Positions 43,152 through 53,987 of a stretch of DNA of 57,405 nucleotides are shown piece after piece; position 1 is the stretch's first letter, and each line of letters starts with the position of its first letter. Position numbers and translations under genes: made by a program. The stretch covers positions 1-57,405 of the forward strand of contig MSJI02000188.1 of the NCBI GenBank assembly GCA_001931905.2, written 5' to 3'. The notes under the pieces were generated by a model. The model was given only the letters and a program-made list of their open reading frames with translations. It did no database searches and was not told the origin of the DNA. This DNA is from Cladosporium sp. IMV 00045. Taxonomy: Eukaryota; Ascomycota; Dothideomycetes; Cladosporiales; Cladosporiaceae.

Positions 43152-45110
43152 ATGATGATTACCGGTGCTAGAGTCATTGCCCAAGCACTGCACGACCTGG
43201 GAGTCAAAGTCATCTTTGGCGTACCTGGCCTTCCAGTCACTGACATCGGACAAGAAGGATTGAATCTAGGCATCCGATTCATCAGTTTTCGCAATGAACA
43301 AGCAGCCGCCTACGCTGCTACTGCGTATGGCTATTTGACTGGAAAGCCCGGTGTTTGCATCTCGGTTGGAGGGCCTGGCGTTTTTCATGTTATGGCCGGG
43401 GTAAGTATTGAAGATATGGCATTGGAAAAAGGAACTAGATAATAACACCAATCACAGATTCCACATGCTGCAGCAAACTCATGGCCACTTCTAGTACTCA
43501 GCGGTTCCACCGAGACCCACAACGCCGGCAAAGCAGCTTTCCAAGATGTAGACGCCATCTCCCTGTTAACGCCTCATGCCAAATTGGCCGTCCGCCCTCC
43601 CTCTGCCGACACGATTCCCAAGTTCATCAAGGATGCTTACCGCGCAGCGTATTTCGGTCGGCCAGGCCCTGCATTCGTCGATCTGCCAGCAAACCTCATT
43701 CTGGGCAAGTACGATATTGGGAGGAGGCAACTGGCTCCATTGACAGAGGCTCCCGTGTCATTGCCACCTGACAGAAAACTACGACACGTTGTAGAGGCAC
43801 TCAAGATAGCTCAAGCGCCACTCGTGGTCTTGGGGAAAGGTGCAGCTTATGCCAGAGCTGAAGGTCCCATTCGGACACTGATAGACCGGTCAGTATTGTT
43901 CCCTCCGATAGCAAAGATCTTTCGATAACTAAAGGCTGTCATCAGTACCCACATCCCATTCGTGCCCACACCAATGGGCAAAGGCATAGTCCCCGACTCC
44001 AGTCCGTACAACTATTCTGCCGCACGATCAACCGCCTTCAAGGAAGCAGATGTAGTTCTCGTCTTGGGAGCCAAGCTCAATTGGATTCTTTCATTCGGTC
44101 TACCGCCCAAATGGAGCGCAGCTGCAAAGATAATTCAAGTTGACATCAGCGCAGACGAGCTCGGCAAGAATGGTGGCGATCCTTCATTGAGTCTTCTCGG
44201 AGACGTTGGCGAAACTGTTGAGCGCCTTCTTTCTCATCTGGGAGATTGGCAATGGAAGGGAAGCTCGACCAGGTTTCCCAAGAATCTGGAAGCTGCCCAG
44301 GCAAAGAACAGAGAAAAAGCTGCGAAGAAAGCGGCGGTCGTGAAGTCTCCCATGATGTTCGACCATGCTTTTAGCGTGATCAAGAAGACTCTGGACAGCC
44401 TCACTGTACCTTCAGACGGCGACGTGGTTTACGTATCTGAAGGCGCGAACGCAATGGACATCTCACGCTCGATCTTCACAATGGAGCATCCTCGCATTCG
44501 CCTCGATGCAGGAACCTATGCAACCATGGGTGTCGGATTAGGATACGCCGCCGCCGCGTACGCAGCCTACAACTTTCCCATGCCAGAAGGAAACGCCGGT
44601 AAAGCAAACAAGCGTAAGAAGATAGTTTGCATCGAAGGCGACAGCGCATTTGGCTTCTCCGGCATGGAAGTCGAGACAATGGCTCGCTATCAGATGGATG
44701 TCTTGATTTTCGTCATGAACAACAATGGCCTCTATCGTGGCGACACAGACTCTGCTGAGACCTATCTCTCAAAGCAGAAGAATACCATCGCCGGCACTAC
44801 GACAGACGGCAAAGGACTTACTGCATGGTCTCTCGGCTACCAGACCAATTACCACAAAATAGCTGAGATGGCCGGAGGCATCGGCCTAGAAGCACGCACT
44901 CCGGAAGAATTAGAGGCTGCTACGAAAGAAGGTTTCGAGGCACCAGTGCCTGTTGTGGTGAATGTCATCATCAATTCACAGTCTGATCTGCCGATGGTAA
45001 GTTTGTTCTTCGCAAATGGAATATCTTCAAATCGATCAAAGACTGATCATCAGCAGGACTTTTCGTGGCTCGACATGGCTCCGCCAGACCAGGCTAAACC
45101 GAAACTCTAA
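43152..45110 (+). CDS. ThDP enzyme: 2-hydroxyacyl-CoA lyase / oxalyl-CoA decarboxylase type, PTS1 PKL
   Basis: Four exons: 43152-43400, 43458-43888, 43946-44996 and 45057-45110; 594 residues. The last intron (44997-45056, 60 bases) is a multiple of three and has no stop, so retention would only add 20 residues. The ThDP-activating Glu49 ([11 protein letters not shown]) and the cofactor motif [14 protein letters not shown]...NNNGLYRG are intact; the latter matches the HACL/OXC branch rather than acetolactate synthase. These peroxisomal enzymes cleave a 2-hydroxyacyl-CoA to an aldehyde plus formyl-CoA, or decarboxylate oxalyl-CoA. The C-terminus is AKPKL, a PTS1-like tripeptide. Which of the two reactions it performs is not certain. 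Confidence 0.92.
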
Positions 45111-45435
45111 GCGTGGCTGGCAGAGGCACTCCATAGATCTTGATAGAAGGATATGAGAATGAACTTGAAATCAGTGGTTCTGTGATCCAGAAGTATCGCT
45201 GCTAGAACCCGAAGCCTTATGTGCGCATTTAACATTTATAAATCACGGCGTGTTGTTGTCTGGCTCACCGTACGCTGTGTACTGTCAGCCAACATACAAA
45301 AATGATCTGTTTCAGGCTATTTTAGTCGACTCGAAAGGGTGAAAGAGTAGAATCTCTCATCAATAACAAATATCAATTGAAATGACAATCGCAAAGCCGC
45401 ACGAGTAAGCAGAAACTCCTGTCTCCCAACCTCGC
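45111..45435. other. Intergenic between convergent genes
   Basis: 325 bases between the lyase and GMC stop codons; only 3' ends expected. Confidence 0.6.
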
Positions 45436-47352
45436 TCACAAACGAGCACTCATCCCACTGCTCGACTTATTCTGCTGCATAATAAACTCCGCCGCCTTCT
45501 CCGCAATACCATAAGCCGGCATCTGCGTATGTCCACTCATCAAAAACGGCATAATACTGCAATCCACAACCCTCAAACCCTTCACCCCACGCACCCGCAA
45601 ATACTTATCAACAACAGCCATGGGATCATCATGCTGACCCATCTTGCACGTGCCGCCAGGGTGGTAAGAAGTCGAAGCGTACTTCTGCACGTGAGGCTGC
45701 CAGTCCTCGTTCGTCTTGTTCTTGTGGTGCGAGGCACCCGGGGGCCAGGCGCCGGAGATGACGTCTTTGGTGCCTTCGCCTTGCATTACGACTTCGTTGG
45801 CGAAGCGGACGCCTTCGGACAGCATCATCAGATCGCGCTTGTCGGAGAGGTAGCGCGGGTCGGCGAAGGGGGGTTCGAATGGGTCGGTGGACTTGATGGT
45901 CACGTAGCCGCGGGACCTCTGGCCGCAGAGGAAGACGCACATGGCAAGTGCGAATTGACCGGGCTTGGGGAAATCGGTGTACTCTGGTGGCCCGCCGTAG
46001 CAGACGGTATTGAAGAATTCGCAGTTTGGCTGGGACTCTGTGAGGCCCATGGGGTCACGACCTGGCTCTCGCTCTAGGTTTCGCCACTCGGGAACTTCAC
46101 GGTCGAGGCGGTCGCTGAGGCGAGCAAAGCCGAAGGCACCGAATGGGAAGGTGGCGAGCCAGCCTGTCCTCTTCTCTTGCCATTCTTTGAGGCCATTCTC
46201 CCAGGCATTGGGATCATGGTGGACTCGGGCATCATCGGTGAGATCAGGCTGGTTGACTTCGTAGTACGTGAAGATGAGCTGATGGTCCTGGAGGTTCTTG
46301 CCTACTCCTGGCAGGTTGATAAAGACCGGGATGCCGAGCTTTTCCAGGTCTTCCCTTGGTCCAATGCCGGACCTCAGTAGCATTGAGGGCGAACAGTAAG
46401 TTCCACCCGCCAATAGAACTTCTCGACTTGCTGAGGCAGTGTACCGATTTCCATCTTTATCCAGGTATTCCACACCTGTTGCCCGGATGGATGAGTTTGG
46501 TCCACGTTCCAATATCACCTTATCCACCGTGACATTACACAGGATGGTCACGTTGGACCGCTCCTGTCCGGCAGTGATGTAGTCGGCAGCGGTGGTTCGC
46601 GAACCCTTGAAAGTGCTTCTCATAGCATGCCCACAGCCGTTTGCTGTTTCCCCCGAGCTGAACATGTCAGGTCGATACGGAAGACCTTTGGATTGGAAGG
46701 CTTTGAAGAAGAAGTCTGCAATCGGGTAGACAGGCGCCGGCTCGATGTTCAGCGGACCGCTGAACCCATGAGCGCTTTCATCGTGAGGAAACCAACTTTG
46801 GGCGTGAAACGTTTCAGACTATCAAGCCTTAGGTCAGTTCCGTTCGAACACCAATCAGCAGCTAATGATCTTACCTTCTTCATGGCCCGAAACATCTCAT
46901 CACCACTCCATTCAGGGAATCCCCAGTCGTCATAGTCCTGCTTCACTCCGCGAATGCAGATAGTGCCATTCGAACCACTACTGCCACCAAGAAATCTTCC
47001 TCGAGGAAGTCGACATTCCTTCCCCTTCAATCCAGGCTGGGGAGGAGACACGATGTTCCAGTCCAAGGGCCCTTCGTGACATTTCGTCCAACTGGTTCGG
47101 TCAGTATCTTAAAATGACGTCGGGGGAGACGGCGACTCTTACGCTCCAGGCATCTGAATGTTGTCCACACCAGCGCTCTCTGCGCCTGCCTCCAGAATGA
47201 GTATCTTAACATTGGGATCTTCCGAAAGACGCCCAGCCACGACAGGGCCACAGGTACCTCCACTGTTTCCTATCGTTAGCTTGAGATTGGATTAAATCGA
47301 CACTCAGGGAAGCGACCTACCCAGCAATCACGTAGTCGAAACTGTTCGCCAT
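45436..47352 (-). CDS. GMC flavo-oxidoreductase, PTS1 ARL
   Basis: Four exons on the minus strand: 47352-47321, 47262-47143, 47091-46875 and 46818-45436; introns of 58, 51 and 56 bases; 583 residues. The FAD Rossmann motif DYVIAGGGTCGPVVAGRL is rebuilt only when the first intron ends at AACAG. GRFLGGSSGSNGTICIRG is the GMC signature 1, and GGTYCSPSMLLRSGIGP is signature 2. The active-site His pair is expected at SYHPGGTCKMG and SGHTQMPAYG. It oxidises an alcohol with FAD; oxidase and dehydrogenase forms cannot be separated here. The end SARL is a peroxisomal signal, as in methanol oxidase (ARF). It is convergent with the lyase and divergent from the MFS gene. Confidence 0.92.
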
Positions 47353-48563
47353 GGTCTCTTCGCTAAGTACATTCACACAAAACCAAGTTCAATAATCGCA
47401 GTCACCGTCGGGGAAAGGTATCTTGCTTGCTTTCTGGAGTCAGGGTTCGAGCTTTCCGTAGCATTAATATTCGATCCCCAACTGCCGACCCCAAATCGCA
47501 AACGCCCTCTGACATACCCGCATCATCGACCTAGACCGCAACCACAACCTGGCCCAGCCAAGCGAGGCCGCCCGTACCATCTCGGCGAAACGGGAGGTGA
47601 ATGCGCATCTGAACGAGAGCTCGCAACCGCACAACCTCGCATATTACCCCGCAAGGTTGTTTTGGAGGGCGCGACAGTCTGGACCATTGGCGTCGGCGAA
47701 GGTGAGCTCGGTATGTGGCTGTCTGCAAGTTTATTCCCGGCATATAGGTACCGGTACCTTACCCCAGATCTGCACCGCGCTGCTGGGATCGCAATGGCTG
47801 TTCTGAGCGTGAGACGTCATCTCACCACTTCGGGAATGCTATCAAACACACTCTCGTGCGACTTTGCGATACAGACTTTACGACCCCACGGGATCCCAAA
47901 GGTGGTGGTCGATCTTGGTGCTTGCATGGAGTTAGGCTTCGGCAGCTGCAGCTGACAGGTCGCCGATAACCATAGCCATGATCATGGCATATTGATCGGA
48001 ACAGCGATCTGGACCCTACTTGGTCAAGTATTCTCAAGCAAAAAGGTACAACGCCGTGGTGATTTTGCCAGGTGACGCGTTTGCGCACCTGCCAGACTAT
48101 TTGTCACCGTTATAGTGAGAGCGATAGCGAAAGCTACTCCTGTCCATTCTCGCATAATCGCTCGTGTGAAACTTACCACAGAACATCTCCGCATAGTTGG
48201 AGGAGGGAGTCTCTTCGAGAGCGCCTCCGATTGCCTTCTGAGATACGTTGGCACGGGGCACACTTTAACACACGTCGGGCCTGCGGCGCAAAACATCTCC
48301 GGGATGGTCTACCTTCGTGGCTCCGCTTTGTTCGATAAACGCTCTGGACAGGAACAAAGGTGTGGTAGACGTGTATCTGTCGTCGAAGGCCACAGTAGTC
48401 CAAAGCAATTTAAAACTAGAACGTGATCATCAGCTCTCTTACCTCCTCAACTTCGTCTCTACCTGCATCGCCCCTTGCAGCTACGGCGTCTTGTTTGCGA
48501 CCCTTTGATAACGTCCACGTTGGGCAAATCGATCACACCAATTGCAATTTTGTGCCTTCCAAG
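47353..48563. promoter_or_regulatory. Divergent promoter region, GMC enzyme and TRI12-type carrier
   Basis: 1211 bases between divergent ATGs. An open plus-strand stretch near 47530-47700 has no recognisable product. The layout fits common control of enzyme and transporter. Confidence 0.4.
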
Positions 48564-50621
48564 ATGGCGACTCATATTGACGAGAAGTCTGATACGGCCC
48601 ACCTGGAGCACAGGGCCGGGTCGACCGACGTTGACCGCATCGAAGCAGCCACCCAGTTCCAACATCGTGAAACCGATGATAGAGCAGATGAAGCCAAGGG
48701 TCGAAATTCGGACAAGTACGAGAGGAAGTACTGGCTTTCCGTCAATTATATTGGTACCATGTTCGCGATTGGCATCGCCTTCATGGGTGGTATTGGAGGT
48801 AGGTTGTTGCCCACTGTAATGATCGCAATGGGTTGGCACTGATGATAAACCGCAGGCTACGGTCTCATTGCCCCCGTTCTGACCCAGATCAACGAAGACA
48901 TTGGGCCGTCGCCAAACATCCTATGGGTACCGCTTGCGAATCTCGTCCTTGGAGCCATCGTTTTCCTCATGGTAGGCCAGCTGTCCGACATTTTTGGAAG
49001 ACGATGGTTCTTCATCATCGGATCTGGCATCGCCCTGGTCGGGAGCATCATTGGTGCTTGCGCCAAAGATGTAGACACACTCATCGCCAGTCAAGTCTTT
49101 ATCGGCATCGGCGTGGGCTTCCAGCAGTCCTTCTTCTGGGTCGTTTCTGAGATTGTCCCGATGAAGTGGCGATACATTGCCAACTCATATTGTTATCTGA
49201 TGACAACACCAACGAGTCCTCTTGCAGCAAGAGTAGCCTACTCTTTCATGACCTATCCAGGTACATGGCGCAACTGGTAAGACGATTATTCTTCGCAGTG
49301 GTCCGGACAGCTCTGACATGCAAATAGTTTCTACTTTTTGATCGTGATCAATGCTGTTAGCATGATCTCGTGGTACCTGTTCTACCGTAAGTTCGGCAAG
49401 CAGATGAGTTGATTGGGTGCAGAAGTCGCTGACATTTTGTATTGCAGACCCCCCCCCACTTTCAGCATGTTGCATCGCAAGAAGCTGGCGCGGGACTTGT
49501 TCTTCAACTTCGACTGGATTGGCCTAGCACTGTACAGTGGAGGTCTCGCAGTCTTGATCTTCGGTCTCAATTGGGGCGGCGTGCTGTGAGTCTTGATGGA
49601 GCTTCTTGCCCATTCTGTGCATTCAAATGCTGACTGTGACGCCAGATACCCATGGAGATCTGCCAACGTGATTGCGACTACAGTCGTCGGCGGCGTCACA
49701 TTGTTCGGTATCCTTCCGATATACGAGATCTTCATCCACAAGAAGGGCAGAGATACGTACCTTCCACTTCACCTGTTCAAGAATATTCGCTTCCAATCCG
49801 CCGCCTGGAACACTGGCATCGCCGCCGGCGTCTACTACGGGTTCTCGCTCGTGTTCCCGCAGATTGTGACGATCATCTACTATGGCAGAGGGGAGATCAG
49901 CGAATACGATATCGGCACCCTGGCTGGCTTGGCCCCTATGGCCTTCGTCTTTGCACAAATGTGCCACGGCCCGATTGTTTGGTTTACAGGACCGAAATGG
50001 GCCATGATTGGATCTGCTGTGATCGGTGTCGCTTGCTTGACTGCCTGCGCAGCCGACATCGATAACCGCCCACTCACTGTGGGCCTTCTCATTGTTGGCG
50101 CATATGCGATGGGCATCGTGGAATCGGTCTCGATCACGACCTCCACCTTCCCTCTGCGCTCGCAAGAGGAGATTGGCCAGGGTGGCGGTCTCAGTGGCAG
50201 TACTCGAAACTTTGTTTCCGCTATCTCACTTGCGATCTACACGGCAACGCTCAACAACCGCTTGAATCAGACAGTGCCCGCCAACATCAACTCTGTAGCT
50301 CTTGGCCTTGGATTGCCAGCTAGCTCGCTTGATGCTTTGGCTTTGGCGGTGCGAGGTAGCGGATCTTACGATGCTGTGCCGGGCTTGACGGATGGCATCC
50401 GCCAGGCAGTTCAAGAGCCATTCCGAGTCGCATTCCGAGAAGCCGCGAGGACGGTCTTCTTCGTCAGTTTGGCGTTCTCTGGGACTGCATTGATCCTGTC
50501 GTTTTTCACCACTAATAACGACGAGAGTACCGAGAACTATGTTGCCGCTGGAATGCACGGCAAGACGATGGAGAAGCAGTTTCAAGAAGAGCACAGGACC
50601 TCGCCTCAATCAAGCGAGTAA
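48564..50621 (+). CDS. MFS transporter, TRI12/siderophore-efflux type (14 spans)
   Basis: Five exons: 48564-48798, 48856-49276, 49328-49390, 49448-49585 and 49646-50621; 610 residues. Motif A (GQLSDIFGRRW) and the TRI12 style segment PPPTFSMLHRKK are present. Exon 3 to 4 is the weak point: the strong donor GTAAGT at 49387 puts the C9 run at 49449-49457 out of frame, and only the GTTCGG donor at 49391 keeps frame, giving YRKPPPTF. In the family this reads YHPPTF. The gene may therefore carry an indel in the C run. The carrier probably exports or imports the pathway compound, since it is divergent from the GMC gene. The substrate is unknown. Confidence 0.82.
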
Positions 50622-51887
50622 TGCTTAGGCGTACTGACTTGAGACAGCGGTCGGTGGGATCTCGGCTGCCAAGAATGTATGAAGGAGGCAGGTCCTGAGG
50701 TGGAGTGGAGTATATCATACCTCCTAGATATGCGGCCATGTATGACGAAGTTCGTGTAAGCTTATCAGATGTTCCGAGTTTGATGCTGCTACCCCCGGTA
50801 GCAAGCGGGCAGGACTCTTCATATTTGTGTCGTCCACGAAATTGCTGATGTACCACAATGAACCATGGCAGACCGATGCAAAGTCTCAGTGGCGCGTCGT
50901 CATCAGGCTGTGCTGTCACAGATGTCAACGACTTCTTGTGAAAATATCGCCAAGATCTTCACATGTGCTTGGAACCGTTCGATAAAGTTCCAGGCAACGG
51001 CGCACTGCCTCCTCCCCTGCCCCTTGGGCATAGAGCGTTTCTCAGTCATGTTGTGGGTGCTTCGAGGGCAGACATGGTGGACCCCCGTATTGGTGAGTTC
51101 TTGGCAGACGATGACGTGCAACTTGAAGGCAGCAGAAATGAAGGCTGATATGGCAGAGGAGTGGTCGATAACGGTGTTGAGGGCTTGGGTTCGAGACACA
51201 AACCTCCGACGTTGAGCACGGGTTGGGCGGTTGGCTCCTTCCGGCCGGGTGATCGACATCGGCTCGCACGGGATGGATCCCGCAGCCAATTGCTCCCTCA
51301 GGCCTCTCAAACACACCAACCACTGCCACCTGCGATCCTGTGCAATCACATCAACATCGTGACATCGGGGTGCGTTCCACGCGTTTGGGTTGCCTTCGTC
51401 AAAGCTTGGTGTCGTCCCGATCCACTGATTCCGTAGCAATGGTGTTATCTCAGCATATCAGCATCGCCTCCTTGATGACGCCAGCGTTAGGCTTTGCACA
51501 GGACATGCCCTACCACCTCCAATGCCCTACCACCTCCGTGGTCTGCTAATCGGGGGGCCAACGGCCAACCACATCCTAATACTGTAACCACGGGCATTGC
51601 CTTATGTCTCCAATCACACTGATGGTATTCCCCAGATCTTCCTACGGTTGGGAGCCCCATACGCGTGGAGACGCATCATGGCCTCCTTGGGTCAATGGAA
51701 TCCTTCTTTAAATCTATACCTCTGCTGTTCCGTGCTTTTCCAAGATATCAAAATCTGACCTGTCTTTACCGATACCCTTACCGTGGGCTCCTGGAACCTA
51801 CCCGCTTTGCGCCATCGAACGCCTTTCGCCAATCGCCCTCTACATCACTTTAATCCGGGACCTCATAAAAAAGCCACTGTCGTTACC
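50622..51887. other. Intergenic
   Basis: 1266 bases between two plus-strand genes. A 178-codon minus-strand frame (50903-51439) has no motif and I do not call it. A short tandem repeat lies near 51505. Confidence 0.45.
51505..51537. repeat. Two-copy 17-base tandem repeat
   Basis: The unit ATGCCCTACCACCTCC plus one A is present twice without change (51505-51520 and 51522-51537). It lies about 350 bases upstream of the DUF1275 gene; chance slippage is the simplest cause. Confidence 0.8.
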
Positions 51888-53035
51888 ATGTCTGCGAACG
51901 GCCCGGTCATTGATGATCTGGCCGACAGGCAGCTTTCTACGTCGTCTTTCGAATCGACGAAGCCGAATTCATCACGACGCTCTAGCGGATCTGGACTTGT
52001 GCCCCCGTCTAGCTCTGTGAAGCTTCTATTCGCTCAAGACGTCGCCGTTGATAGATGGTTAGAAGCACAATTGCTTTTTGTATGTTCCATTGGATCCGCA
52101 GCCACCAACGTCATGCTGGCACGCGACCATTTGTTCTCCCCACAACCGTGCTGACTCTGTGCAATCAGATGACAATCGTTACTGGTATTCTTGATGCGGA
52201 CACATTCAGTACGCATCACGTATTCACGACTAAGCAAACTGGTATGAAAGCCCCCAGTATACTCGATTCAAAATCAGCACTGACGCCATTCAAGGCAATC
52301 TGCTCAACGTAGCCCTTTATGTCTTCACGAAGGAAGCCATGGCACCTAAAGTCGAACAGAACATCTGCGTATCAATTATATCGTGAGTGGACCCCTGTAA
52401 CCGGCCATCAATGGCACATTCTAATTATCAATCTCTCAGTTTTCTAGTCGGTAGCCTGATCTTCGGCCAGCTCGCACATCGAGTGAAAACTCGTAGGCGT
52501 GGCTGGTTGCTCATGACAACATTTTTCCAAGCCACCCTTCTGCTCGCAGCAGCGCTTGTCGAGCAGTCCGGCATCCCAGGTCAAAGCACTGGTCCACGAG
52601 CACTTGCCATTGTTGGGCTTTTGTCTTTCTCGCAGGCTGGTCAAGTCAGCCTCGCCATCGGTGTTGGTCTCGCAGAAGTCAACACCACAATGATCACCGG
52701 CGCACTGGTAAGTTATCTTCCCGCGTTACGTTATAACAAAAGCACATCGAGCTCATACTAACCAACACTCCCAGATCTCGACGCTCGGCGACCCAAAAAT
52801 CCTCCAACGAGCAAACCACCCCCGAGACCGTCGCATTTTGTTCGTCATCTTCTACATCATCGGCTGTTTTGCCGGAGCGAGCGTGAAATACAACGCAGAC
52901 TGGGTGCTCTTCCTGGCTTTCGGTGTGAAGATGCTCATTTGTGTGACGTTCCTGTTCACCCCTGGCATGGTTACGGATTTGGAAATGCAGGACGACAAAC
53001 CGGCGTCGTTTTCTCACATCCTGTGGGGAGACTAA
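51888..53035 (+). CDS. DUF1275 (YoaK-like) membrane protein
   Basis: Five exons: 51888-52079, 52169-52241, 52295-52382, 52440-52707 and 52775-53035; introns of 53-89 bases; 293 residues. DUF1275 features: TGILDADTFSTHHVFTTKQTGN in the first membrane block, six to seven spans (SFLVGSLIFGQLAHR, ALAIVGLLSFSQAGQVS, ILFVIFYIIGCFAGA, VLFLAFGVKMLICVTFLF), and TTMITGAL before ISTLGD. The bacterial and fungal family is a membrane protein of unknown function, perhaps a transporter. The cytosolic N-terminus is Ser-rich. It follows the MFS gene on the same strand but belongs to no known pathway here. Confidence 0.88.
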
Positions 53036-53987
53036 GTGGGCAAGAAGCATGAGAGCAGTGGATTCACCGACTGTCGCAACGGAATTGCATGAAATACATA
53101 GCGACGAGGCTCGGTGGTGGAGAGAAGGTGCGAAGAGATGTTTGTGGAAGTTTGCGCATGAGATTCGGGACATCACAGGTCGAGTCCCAATCTCCAATGA
53201 TACCCCTGACCTTGGTATGCCCACTGGATAACACTGCACAGCAAATGGCGTATCAAGGTCGTCTTAGTCTTAGGGAAAAGTTTGGCTTTTAGAGATAGGT
53301 TTGGTACACGGTTGGCAAGCGGTGGGCCAGTGTAGCATGGCATTTTTTTGATGTGTTTTTGTCGAGCATTTTGCTTGAACTTCGCTAAAGGCTCAAAAAC
53401 GTGCATTCATGTTCGGAGGATCCTAGATAGCACTTTAACATTGCTTGGTGTTTGACCACTTCATTATGTCTTATCTGCATTCGTTCTTGAAAAGCCCAGT
53501 GATCTGATCAAATTGGAGTCGTGGTCGATGGAACACATTTACTTTCTGCAAACACCTAATGCAGTCATTCACCAAGGAAATATTCGATGATACCAAAGAT
53601 TCAAACCTGTCTGATGTCCAACATTTCCTATTTGCTGTGAACGCCTTCCTTCATGCTCATGCTGATTTACTCGTGAGGGTACGTAGGGTTAGGGTTGGGG
53701 CCAAGCTTCTCTCTTGCGGCTGTCGGACCTCGATGATACGCGTCCCGAACTTCCAGACCATGCTATGCACGACATCGCCTCCGCCAATTACAGGAGCACC
53801 TGTGTCGAGTAATACATCTCGGAGTGCAAAGGTCTTCTCTCCTTGAATACTGACAGAAAGTAAAGTTTTGCGGCGAGATTTTCGGCACTGGCGACTCACA
53901 CTCTTTCGGCTATTGGATTGTTGCCCCTTCACTCGGCTCTAGCAATGCTGGTATAGCACTACTCCTTTACAACAACAACATCACAAC
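53036..53987. other. Intergenic with possible gene relic
   Basis: 952 bases. It holds a telomere-like TAGGGTTAGGG motif at 53684-53694 and a coding-like minus-strand fragment (listed apart). No intact gene seen. Confidence 0.45.
53657..53932 (-). other. Coding-like fragment, possible relic or lone exon
   Basis: A 91-codon minus-strand frame whose middle (FALRDVLLDTGAPVIGGGDVV, HSMVWKFGTRIIEVR) reads like a real protein, with DTGA resembling an aspartic-peptidase active site. There is no matching upstream or downstream exon, and its 3' end runs into a telomere-like motif. It could be a relic, or noise. I cannot name the family. Confidence 0.25.

Noticed and set aside
47440..47460. GGTTCGA-like box considered as a tRNA B box
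   Set aside because: No matching A box, acceptor stem or cloverleaf nearby.
50903..51439. 178-codon minus-strand frame
   Set aside because: No domain, no signal peptide or membrane span, lies in a promoter region; treated as chance.
53684..53700. Telomere-like TTAGGG motif as sign of a chromosome end
   Set aside because: Only two units; intact housekeeping genes (ALG6, COX17, RNA1) follow, so this is not a telomere.
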